Shown here: positions 1-5,705 of the stretch, in pieces
Numbering within the stretch: position 1 is the first letter of the stretch
Layout: each line of letters opens with the position of its first letter
Assembly (NCBI GenBank): GCA_019310195.1
Contig: JAFDET010000210.1
Location: 1-5,705, forward strand
Length of the DNA stretch: 5,705 bases
From: Deltaproteobacteria bacterium
GTDB taxonomy: Bacteria > Myxococcota_A > UBA9160 > JAFDET01
Direction of reading: 5' to 3'
Made by a program: the position numbers and the translations under genes
Notes under the pieces: model-generated
Databases searched by the model: none
What the model was told of the DNA's origin: nothing
What the model saw: the letters and a program-made list of their open reading frames with translations, nothing else

Positions 1-271
1 CGAAGAGCTTCTCCACCTCGTCCAGGCTGCGCCCCTTCACGGCCTCGGTCATCAGTGAGGCCGAGGCCTGGGAAATCGCGCAGCCGGTGCCCTCGAAGCC
101 GGCCGCGGTCACGACGCCGTCTTCGACGACGGCATAGACGGTGATCTTGTCTCCGCAGAGCGGGTTGTCACCGTGAGCTTCGCGATTGGCGCCCTCGGGG
201 CGCTTGGCGTTCCGCGGGCTCTTGTTGTGGTCGAGAATGACGCTCTGGTAGAGCTCACGCAGGTCTGACAT
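1..271 (-). CDS. sufU: SufU, Fe-S assembly sulfur acceptor (5' part, cut by window edge)
   Basis: SufU is the zinc-dependent sulfurtransferase that accepts persulfide sulfur from SufS and delivers it to the SufBCD scaffold in the cytoplasm. The first 90 codons are visible; full-length SufU is about 140-150 residues, so the C-terminal third lies outside the window. The protein begins MSDLRELYQSVILDH, followed by the SPRN motif (18-21) typical of the IscU/SufU fold. The Zn ligands Cys39 and Asp41 sit in the CGD motif and Cys64 in GTGCAIS, matching B. subtilis Cys41, Asp43 and Cys66; the fourth ligand would be downstream. The ATG shares one base with the sufS stop (TGATG). A GGGAG sequence lies 11 nt upstream, rather far, so reinitiation after sufS is likely. 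IscU is the alternative call, but the sufBCDS neighbours and the N-terminal similarity to B. subtilis SufU favour SufU. Confidence 0.95.
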   Translation of the reverse strand, partial: MSDLRELYQSVILDHNKSPRNAKRPEGANREAHGDNPLCGDKITVYAVVEDGVVTAAGFEGTGCAISQASASLMTEAVKGRSLDEVEKLF

Positions 272-1491
272 CAGGCGAACATCTCCCGAACGACGCCCAG
301 GCCCCGGGCCAGGGCGTCCAGGTCCTCGCGGGTGTTGTAGAGGCCCAGCGACGCCCGCACCGTGGCCGGAACGCCGTAGCGGTCCATGACCGGCTGGGCG
401 CAATGGTGGCCGGTGCGCACAGCGATGCCTTCGCGGTCGAGGATGGTTCCCACGTCGTGGGGGTGGATGCCGTCCAGCACGAAGGACAGCACGCCGGCCT
501 TGCGCCGGGCGGTGCCGATCAGCTCCACGCCGCCCAGCCCGGTCAGCAGGTCGCTGCCGTAGGCCAGCAGCTCGGCCTCGTGGGCGGCGATGGCGTCCAG
601 CCCCAGCCCTTCCACGTACTGAAGCGCCGCGCCCAGCCCGACGGCGCCGGCCACGTCCGGGGTCCCGGCCTCGAACTTGTACGGCACCTCGTTGAACGTG
701 GTCTTCTCGAAGGTCACCGAGGCGATCATCTCGCCCCCACCCTGCCACGGCGGCATGGCCTCCAGGTGCGCCGCGCGCGCCCAGAGGACGCCGATCCCCA
801 TGGGCGCAAAGACTTTGTGCCCGGAGAAGGCGTAGAAGTCGCAGCCCAGGGAGCCCACGTCCACCGGCATGTGCGGCAGGGCCTGGGCGCCGTCCAGCAG
901 CACCGGGATGTTCCGCTCGCGGGCCAGCGCGATGAAGGTCTCCACCGGATTGACGGTGCCCAGGGCGTTGGAGACGTGAACCGCCGCCACCAACCGCGTG
1001 CGCGGCGACAGCAGCTTCTCGTACTCCTCCAGGATCACGTCGCCGCGCTCGTCCAGCGGTGCCACTCGAAGGCGCGCGCCCTTCTCCTGGCACAGCAGCT
1101 GCCACGGCACGATGTTGGAGTGGTGCTCCATGCCGGTGATGAGGATCTCGTCGTCTTCGCCGACGTGGACGCGACCGAAGCTCTGCGCCACCAGGTTGAT
1201 GGCTTCCGTGGTTCCGCGGACGAATACGACCTCGCGCGGATCCGCGGCGCCGATGTGCCGCGCCACGATGGCGCGCGCGTCCTCGTAGGCGCGTGTGGCG
1301 CGCTCGGCAAGCTGGTAGACGGCCCGGTGTACGTTGGCGTTGTCGCACTCGTAGTAGCGCGACACTGCGTCGATGACCTGGCGGGGTTTCTGGGCGGTGG
1401 CGGCGCTGTCCAGGTACACCAGCGGCTTGCCGTGTACCTCCTGGTGGAGGATCGGGAAGTCCGCGCGCGCCTTCGCCGCGTCGAAGCTCAT
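271..1491 (-). CDS. sufS: SufS, group II cysteine desulfurase
   Basis: SufS is a PLP-dependent class V aminotransferase-fold enzyme that converts cysteine to alanine and holds the sulfur as a persulfide for SufU. The protein is 406 residues, the same length as E. coli SufS. Visible motifs are the N-terminal YLDSAATAQKP (26-36), the PLP-stacking His123 in MEHHSN, Asp200 in LLDGAQ, the Schiff-base Lys226 in FSGHK, and the persulfide Cys364 in RTGHHCAQP, followed by Arg379. Lys226, Cys364 and Arg379 carry the E. coli numbers. His345 in HPHD is 19 residues before the catalytic Cys, the place of B. subtilis His342, which swaps onto the SufU zinc. This agrees with the downstream sufU. The ATG lies in a 4-bp ATGA overlap with the sufD stop and is preceded by GGAGG. 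The reading frame stays open upstream for about 290 codons, but that stretch is Arg/Pro-rich and antiparallel in sense to nothing known; it is a shadow of sufD. Confidence 0.98.
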   Translation of the reverse strand: MSFDAAKARADFPILHQEVHGKPLVYLDSAATAQKPRQVIDAVSRYYECDNANVHRAVYQLAERATRAYEDARAIVARHIGAADPREVVFVRGTTEAINLVAQSFGRVHVGEDDEILITGMEHHSNIVPWQLLCQEKGARLRVAPLDERGDVILEEYEKLLSPRTRLVAAVHVSNALGTVNPVETFIALARERNIPVLLDGAQALPHMPVDVGSLGCDFYAFSGHKVFAPMGIGVLWARAAHLEAMPPWQGGGEMIASVTFEKTTFNEVPYKFEAGTPDVAGAVGLGAALQYVEGLGLDAIAAHEAELLAYGSDLLTGLGGVELIGTARRKAGVLSFVLDGIHPHDVGTILDREGIAVRTGHHCAQPVMDRYGVPATVRASLGLYNTREDLDALARGLGVVREMFA

Positions 1492-2737
1492 GCGCCCTCC
1501 AGCAGCTCGACCAGCTGCTCCTCGATCCGCACGCGCAACGGCTCGAAGCGCAGGCTCCGGGTCACCTCGGACACGAAGGCCCGTGTGAGGAGCCGCCGGG
1601 CATCGTCCTCGGTGATGCCCCGGGCGCGCAGGTAGAAGAGTGCGTCCGGGTCGAGCTGGCCGATGGTGGAGCCGTGACTGCACTTGACGTCGTCGGCGTG
1701 GATCTCGAGCTGGGGCTTGGTGTCGATCTCGGCGCCGCGCGAGAGCAGCAGGTTCCTGCTGGACTGCCGGGCGTCCGTCTTCTGGGCGTCCGGGCGCACG
1801 ATCACGCGGCCGTGAAAGATGCCGCGGGAGCGGTCGTCCAGGACGCCCTTGTAGAGCTCGCGGCTGGTCGTGTGGGGAACCGCGTGGTCGATGGTGGTGT
1901 GGTTGTCCACGTGCCGACGGCCGGTGCCGAGGAAGATTCCGTTGAGGTCGCACTCGGCGCCCTCCCCCAACAGGGTGACGGTGGCGTCGTTGCGCACCAG
2001 CCCGCCGCCCAGGGAGACGGAGTGGCAGGCCAGCCGCGCGTTGCGCTCCAGGCGCGCATGCAGCGCCGAGATGTGATGGCCGTCCGCCGACTCGCGCTGG
2101 AAGCGCACGTGCTCCAGCTCCGCGTCCGGGGCCACGCGGATCTCGGTCACGGCATTCGTGAAGGAGACGCCCTCGCCGAAGCTGACGTAGTCCTCCACCA
2201 CCGACGCTCGGCTGCGCTCGCCGGCCAGCACCAGGATCCGTGGGTGGGACTCCGTGGGCTCGTCGCCCGGCTCGGCCAGGAAGACCAGGTGGATCGGCTC
2301 CTCCAGGTCGGCGCCGTCGGGAATCCGCACCACGGCGCCGTCGCGAAGCTCGCGCTGGTTCCACGCGGTGAAAGCGCGCTCCTTGGCCAGGGCCTGCTCG
2401 CCCAGCACGCCGCGCAGCGCGTCCGGCTCCTCTTCCAGCACCTGGGCCAGGCTGTGAACCGCCACTTCCGGGGTGCCCACGCGCAGGGTGGAGAGATCGG
2501 CCGCGAAGCGGCCGTTCACGAAGACGAAGAGGCGGCAGGCGAAGACGGGATGGCAGAGCGTTTCCAACTCCTGGCGCGATACGCCGTCCTTCCGCGCGTC
2601 GCCGGGCGTCCAGCGGGTCTCGGCGATCGGCGCCACGTTGGTGTAGCGCCAGTCCTCCAGCCGCGTGGTCGGGAGACCAAGCTCATTGAGCTGCTCGGCT
2701 CCCTGGCGGCGCAGGTCTTCCAGCCAGGCCGGCGCGC

Positions 2738-2741
<4 letters not shown>
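1488..2741 (-). CDS. sufD: SufD, scaffold subunit of the SufBC2D complex
   Basis: SufD is the SufB paralogue that forms the heterodimeric right-handed beta-helix scaffold, with one SufC bound to each subunit; it is needed for iron acquisition during cluster assembly. The protein is 417 residues (E. coli SufD is 423). The family N-terminal motif LEDWRYTN is at 28-35, the middle is the beta-helix core, and the C-terminal SufC-binding helical part contains DDVKCSHGSTIG with Cys354 and His356. These match E. coli Cys358 and His360, the latter implicated in cluster formation. The C-terminal LDPDALFYLRARGI motif follows. The start is GTG, in a GTGA overlap with the sufC stop, with GGAG 7 nt upstream inside sufC. 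No closer ATG gives a family-like N-terminus. Expression is probably coupled to sufC. Confidence 0.97.
1496..1500 (-). promoter_or_regulatory. Ribosome binding site of sufS
   Basis: GGAGG lies 4 nt before the sufS ATG, inside the last codons of sufD. It is the strongest Shine-Dalgarno match in the operon and fixes the sufS start within the ATGA overlap. Confidence 0.6.
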
Positions 2742-3487
<746 letters not shown>

Positions 3488-3492
3488 TGCGT

Positions 3493-3497
3493 CTCCC
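3493..3497 (-). promoter_or_regulatory. Ribosome binding site deciding the sufC start
   Basis: GGGAG lies 5 nt before the ATG at 3487, in the 15-nt gap after sufB, and overlaps the codons of the alternative start at 3499. It therefore favours the shorter, family-like N-terminus of SufC. Confidence 0.65.
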
Positions 3498-3502
3498 ATG
3501 GG

Positions 3503-4948
3503 TCAGCCCACGCTTCCTTCCAGGCTCACGCCCAGGAGCTTCTGCGCCTCCACCGCGAACTCCATGGGCAGCTCGCGCAGCACCTCCTTGCAGAAACCGT
3601 TGACGATCATCGAAACCGCATCCTCCTCGGAGATGCCGCGCTGGCGGCAGTAGAAGAGCTGGTCTTCACCGATCTTCGAGGTGGTGGCCTCGTGCTCCAC
3701 GGTGGCCGTCGGGTTCTTCACCTCCAGGTACGGGAAGGTGTGCGCACCGCAGCGGTCGCCCAGCAGCAGCGAGTCGCACTGGCTGTAGTTGCGGGCACCG
3801 TCGGCCTTGGGCTGCACGCGCACCAGGCCGCGGTAGGTGTTCTGGCCGAACCCCGCTGAGATCCCCTTGGAGATGATCGTCGAGCTGGTGTTCTTGCCCA
3901 GGTGGATCATCTTGGTGCCGGTGTCCGCCTGCTGGTGGTTGGCGGTGAGGGCCACCGAGTAGAACTCGCCCACCGAGTCATCGCCCTGCAGCAGGCAGCT
4001 CGGGTACTTCCAGGTGATGGCCGAGCCCGTCTCCACCTGGGTCCAGGAGATCTTCGAGCGCTTGCCGCGACAGGCGCCGCGCTTGGTCACGAAGTTGTAG
4101 ATCCCGCCCACGCCGTCCTTGTTGCCCGGGTACCAGTTCTGGACGGTCGAGTACTTGATCTGCGCATCGTCCAGGGCCACCAGCTCCACCACGGCGGCGT
4201 GAAGCTGGTTCTCATCGCGCATGGGGGCCGTGCAGCCTTCCAGGTAGGAGACGTAGGCTCCCTCGTCTGCGATCAGCAGGGTCCGCTCGAACTGGCCGGT
4301 GTTGGCGGCGTTGATCCGGAAGTAGGTGGAGAGCTCCATGGGGCAACGCACGCCCTTGGGGATGTAGGCGAACGACCCGTCGCTGAAGACGGCGGAGTTG
4401 AGACAGGCGAAGAAGTTGTCGCCATAGGGGACGATCGAGCCCAGGTACTTCTTCACCAGCTCCGGCGCCTTGTGTACCGCCTCGGAGAACGAGCAGAAGA
4501 TGATCCCCTGCTTCTCCAGCTCCGCCCGGAAGGTGGTGGCCACGGACACGCTGTCGAAGACCGCATCCACCGCCACGCCCGCCAGGTGCTTCTGCTCCTC
4601 GAGCGGGATGCCGAGCTTCGCGTAGGTCTCCAGAAGCTCGGGGTCGACCTCGTCCATGCTCTCGAGCTTCTTCTTGGGAGCCGCCCAGTAGGAGATCGCC
4701 TGGTAGTCGATCTTCGGGTAGTCCACGCGTGCCCAGGTGGGCTCGGTGTCCTCGGCGGCCAGCTCCTGGAAGCGGCGCAGTGCCTTGAGCCGCCACTCCA
4801 GCAGCCACTCGGGCTCGTTCTTCTTCGCGGAGATGAAGCGGACCGTATTCTCGTTGAGCCCGGGCGGCAGGCTCTCCTGCTCGATGTTCGTGACGAAGCC
4901 GTACTCGTACTCGCGGTTGGCGAAGCTCTCGGCGGTGTGGTCGGACAT
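3503..4948 (-). CDS. sufB: SufB, cluster scaffold subunit of the SufBC2D complex
   Basis: SufB is the scaffold protein on which the nascent Fe-S cluster is built, in complex with SufC and SufD. The protein is 481 residues (E. coli 495) and ends with the strongly conserved FAVEAQKLLGVSLEGSVG. Cys391 in NYSQCDSLLLGD matches E. coli Cys405, the proposed sulfur-accepting and cluster residue, and Glu420 in VEHEATTS matches Glu434. Cys239 in YLEGCTAPMRD is the likely counterpart of Cys254, part of the sulfur tunnel. The N-terminal region lacks the CxxCxxxC motif found in some SufB proteins. The ATG (MSDHTAESFANREYEYGF) follows the regulator's stop by 2 nt, with GGGAG 10 nt upstream inside the regulator gene. 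The frame stays open upstream, but that part is an Arg/Pro-rich shadow of the regulator. Confidence 0.98.
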   Translation of the reverse strand: MSDHTAESFANREYEYGFVTNIEQESLPPGLNENTVRFISAKKNEPEWLLEWRLKALRRFQELAAEDTEPTWARVDYPKIDYQAISYWAAPKKKLESMDEVDPELLETYAKLGIPLEEQKHLAGVAVDAVFDSVSVATTFRAELEKQGIIFCSFSEAVHKAPELVKKYLGSIVPYGDNFFACLNSAVFSDGSFAYIPKGVRCPMELSTYFRINAANTGQFERTLLIADEGAYVSYLEGCTAPMRDENQLHAAVVELVALDDAQIKYSTVQNWYPGNKDGVGGIYNFVTKRGACRGKRSKISWTQVETGSAITWKYPSCLLQGDDSVGEFYSVALTANHQQADTGTKMIHLGKNTSSTIISKGISAGFGQNTYRGLVRVQPKADGARNYSQCDSLLLGDRCGAHTFPYLEVKNPTATVEHEATTSKIGEDQLFYCRQRGISEEDAVSMIVNGFCKEVLRELPMEFAVEAQKLLGVSLEGSVG

Positions 4949-4950
4949 GG

Positions 4951-5391
4951 CTATCGGACTCCCAGCTCTTCCAGCGGAATCAGGTCGGAGGGGTGGATCA
5001 GGTCGGCCAGGGTCACGCGCTCCAAGGTGCCGGTGACGGCGCGGTTGATCCGCTCCCACGGTGTGCGCACGTGGCAGCTCGGTTCGTGCTCGCAGCTTCC
5101 GGGCCCGGCGCCGCACTGGGTCAGGGCCACGGGGCCTTCCAGGGCGGCGATGATCTTGGCGACCGGGATCTGCTGCGGCGGGCGGGCCAGGGAGTAGCCG
5201 CCGTGGGCTCCGCGATGCGAGACCAGCAGGCCCTCGCGGGTCAGGGTCTTGAGGACCTTGGCCACCATGGGCGAGGGCAGCCCGGTCTCCGCCGCCAGCT
5301 CGCGCGCATTGTGCGTGGCGCCGCCCGGATCCCGGGCGAGCTCGGCCATGAGCAGGACCCCGTAGTCGGCAAGCTTGGAGAGGCGCAGCAT
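4951..5391 (-). CDS. Rrf2/IscR-type Fe-S sensing regulator of the suf operon
   Basis: This 146-residue protein belongs to the Rrf2 family, close to the SUF-system regulators that head suf operons in many proteobacteria. The N-terminus MLRLSKLADYGVLLM is the family hallmark. The winged helix-turn-helix covers roughly 28-70: recognition helix at about 40-52 (SPMVAKVLKTLTR) and a wing with RGAHGGYSLAR. A dimerisation helix follows. The cluster loop has Cys93, Cys100 and Cys106, with His107 directly after; in E. coli IscR the ligands are Cys92, Cys98, Cys104 and His107, so a [2Fe-2S] cluster is likely. At the position of IscR Glu43, which restricts apo-IscR from type-1 sites, this protein seems to have Ala44. 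It is the first gene of the operon, 2 nt before sufB, and probably autoregulates through the operators at 5402-5451. The start has no Shine-Dalgarno sequence; the message is probably leaderless. Whether it represses, activates or does both cannot be read from the sequence. Confidence 0.95.
   Translation of the reverse strand: MLRLSKLADYGVLLMAELARDPGGATHNARELAAETGLPSPMVAKVLKTLTREGLLVSHRGAHGGYSLARPPQQIPVAKIIAALEGPVALTQCGAGPGSCEHEPSCHVRTPWERINRAVTGTLERVTLADLIHPSDLIPLEELGVR
4959..4963 (-). promoter_or_regulatory. Ribosome binding site of sufB
   Basis: GGGAG on the minus strand lies 10 nt before the sufB ATG and inside the last codons of the regulator. It supports the 4948 start over the long upstream extension of the same frame. 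Confidence 0.55.
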
Positions 5392-5398
5392 GCTGCCG

Positions 5399-5427
5399 AA
5401 TATAGAGGACCGATGCGGTCCTGTAAA
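5399..5427 (-). promoter_or_regulatory. Sigma70-type promoter of the rrf2-suf operon
   Basis: On the minus strand, TTTACA (5422-5427; 5 of 6 to TTGACA) is followed by a 17-bp spacer and TATATT (5399-5404; 5 of 6 to TATAAT). The -10 ends only 7 nt before the regulator's ATG, so transcription should begin at or within a base or two of that ATG. This is the best promoter match upstream of the operon, in an AT-rich island within otherwise GC-rich DNA. The spacer contains the palindrome AGGACCG-N3-CGGTCCT, so a bound regulator would block RNA polymerase. Confidence 0.72.
5402..5426. promoter_or_regulatory. IscR type-1-like operator, site 1 (overlaps -10 to -35)
   Basis: This 25-bp element starts ATAGAGGACC and contains GGACC-N5-GGTCC within the perfect inverted repeat AGGACCG-N3-CGGTCCT (5406-5422). 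Its layout (ATA at the left edge, GAC...GTC half-sites five bases apart at the same offset, TA at the right) agrees with the E. coli IscR type-1 consensus at about 17 of 25 positions by my hand alignment. It covers the promoter spacer and touches both hexamers, a position expected for repression. The likely ligand is the Rrf2 regulator encoded immediately downstream. Confidence 0.68.
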
Positions 5428-5451
5428 TAGAGGACCTATTTGGTGCGAATT
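5427..5451. promoter_or_regulatory. IscR type-1-like operator, site 2 (upstream of the -35)
   Basis: A second 25-bp element abuts site 1 exactly. It begins with the same ten bases, ATAGAGGACC (5427-5436; first copy 5402-5411), and has the core ACC-TATTT-GGT. Its right half is degenerate compared with site 1. The AT-rich five-base centre fits the RWWWY centre of the IscR type-1 motif except for its first base. Its position, from the -35 edge upward, suggests cooperative binding or a lower-affinity site. Confidence 0.5.
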
Positions 5452-5497
5452 GAGAAAACATCAATAGTTTCAACAGCTTGAAATCGCGTCGGCTCGC

Positions 5498-5539
5498 TTA
5501 GAGGCCCGGGATGTCGAAGGCCAGGCGCAGCCCGCCGCC
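5498..5539 (-). pseudogene. Possible 3' remnant of a gene upstream of suf
   Basis: On the minus strand the last 13 codons before a TAA read GGGLRLAFDIPGL, with almost every third base G or C, as in the suf genes. This looks like the end of a real protein lying upstream of, and parallel to, the suf operon, stopping 106 nt before the regulator. Read further upstream (beyond about 5540), the same frame becomes Arg/Pro-rich and loses coding character, so the rest of the gene is missing or has been replaced. The stretch is too short to name a family, and chance is possible. Confidence 0.3.
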
Positions 5540-5541
5540 GG

Positions 5542-5705
5542 CTCGAGATCGGCGCGGGCGCGGAGCCCACGGCGTGGAAGCCCGTGGCCGGCGAGATCGG
5601 CAAGCCCGTACGCGGCGGCGTACTGGGTGACATCCCGGCGGCGGAGTTCGCGGGCTCAGCCAAGTGGCAGGTCCGGCTCATCACCGAGAATAGCAACGGC
5701 CGCAG
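5542..5705 (+). CDS. Partial gene, probable secreted beta-sandwich domain fragment (no start, runs off edge)
   Basis: The plus frame is open from 5482, but only the 54 codons from about 5542 look like protein: LEIGAGAEPTAWKPVAGEIG, then KPVRGGVLGDIP and later KWQVRLITENSNGR. Third positions are strongly G/C. The pattern Gly-rich/Trp, then P-V-x-x-G-V-L-G, then W-x-V-R-L plus an acidic/Asn/Gly turn resembles repeated Ig- or fibronectin-like modules of secreted bacterial proteins; this family assignment is by eye and weak. No ATG, GTG or TTG with a ribosome binding site opens this frame upstream, and the sequence seems to start in mid-domain, so the 5' part is missing. The opposite-strand frame over the same bases is also open but gives a Ser/Pro/Arg-rich sequence that does not look like a protein. 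Internal repeats of GAGATCGGC (5545, 5593) and AAGCCCGT (5578, 5602) are present. Confidence 0.42.

Noticed and set aside
403..1635. Long plus-strand open frame opposite sufS
   Set aside because: His/Val/Gly/Arg-rich translation with no recognisable domain; antisense shadow of sufS in GC-rich DNA.
1492..2364. N-terminal extension of the sufS frame to about 697 residues
   Set aside because: The extension is Arg/Pro-rich and overlaps sufD in another frame; SufS has its usual 406 residues from the ATG at 1491.
3902..5197. Plus-strand open frame opposite sufB and the regulator
   Set aside because: No domain or plausible start; antisense to strongly conserved sufB.
4949..5473. N-terminal extension of the sufB frame to about 656 residues
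   Set aside because: Overlaps the Rrf2 gene and promoter; composition is non-protein-like and the ATG at 4948 has a ribosome binding site and a family-like start.
5436..5473. Second upstream promoter with TTGAAA or TTGATG as -35
   Set aside because: At 17-bp spacing the downstream hexamers (ATTCGC, AAATAG) match TATAAT poorly.
5436..5696. Minus-strand 86-codon open frame upstream of the regulator
   Set aside because: Ser/Pro/Arg-rich and runs through the upstream operator; the plus-strand reading of the same bases is much more protein-like.

Overview
The window is a compact SUF iron-sulfur cluster assembly operon from a high-GC bacterium, read entirely on the minus strand, with a short and apparently rearranged segment beyond its promoter. 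In transcription order (high to low coordinate) it holds an Rrf2/IscR-type regulator, sufB, sufC, sufD, sufS and the first 90 codons of sufU, which runs off the left edge. Codon third positions are almost all G or C. The order rrf2-sufBCDSU, with SufU as sulfur acceptor and no sufA or sufE in view, is unlike the E. coli sufABCDSE order. It would suit several high-GC lineages (Myxococcota, Gemmatimonadota or related groups), but the sequence alone does not fix the taxon.

Layout. Positions 1-271: sufU (5' part). 271-1491: sufS. 1488-2741: sufD. 2738-3487: sufC. 3503-4948: sufB. 4951-5391: Rrf2 regulator. Spacing is extremely tight: 2 nt between regulator and sufB, 15 nt between sufB and sufC, 4-bp stop/start overlaps at sufC/sufD and sufD/sufS, and a 1-bp overlap at sufS/sufU. 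This implies one polycistronic message with translational coupling. Positions 5399-5451 carry the only convincing promoter, a sigma70-type -35/-10 pair with 17-bp spacing. It is overlaid by two abutting 25-bp elements that resemble E. coli IscR type-1 operators. The -10 lies so close to the regulator's start codon that the mRNA should be leaderless or nearly so.

How the genes work together. SufS takes persulfide sulfur from cysteine and hands it to Zn-bound SufU. SufU passes it to the SufBC2D scaffold, where SufB and SufD form the cluster-building beta-helix heterodimer and SufC is the ATPase. The Rrf2 regulator carries a Cys3(His) cluster-binding loop and probably senses Fe-S status, closing the feedback loop on its own promoter. 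All catalytic and ligand residues I checked are present, so the system looks fully functional.

Right end (about 5498-5705). A coding-like stretch of about 14 codons ending in a stop (minus strand, 5498-5539) directly abuts a coding-like stretch on the opposite strand (plus, 5542-5705) that has no start. Neither continues across the boundary, which suggests an inversion, gene decay or assembly chimera. I see no mobile element, CRISPR array, tRNA or rRNA, and no intrinsic terminator. I found no undescribed system; the most interesting parts are the operator/promoter architecture and the junction.
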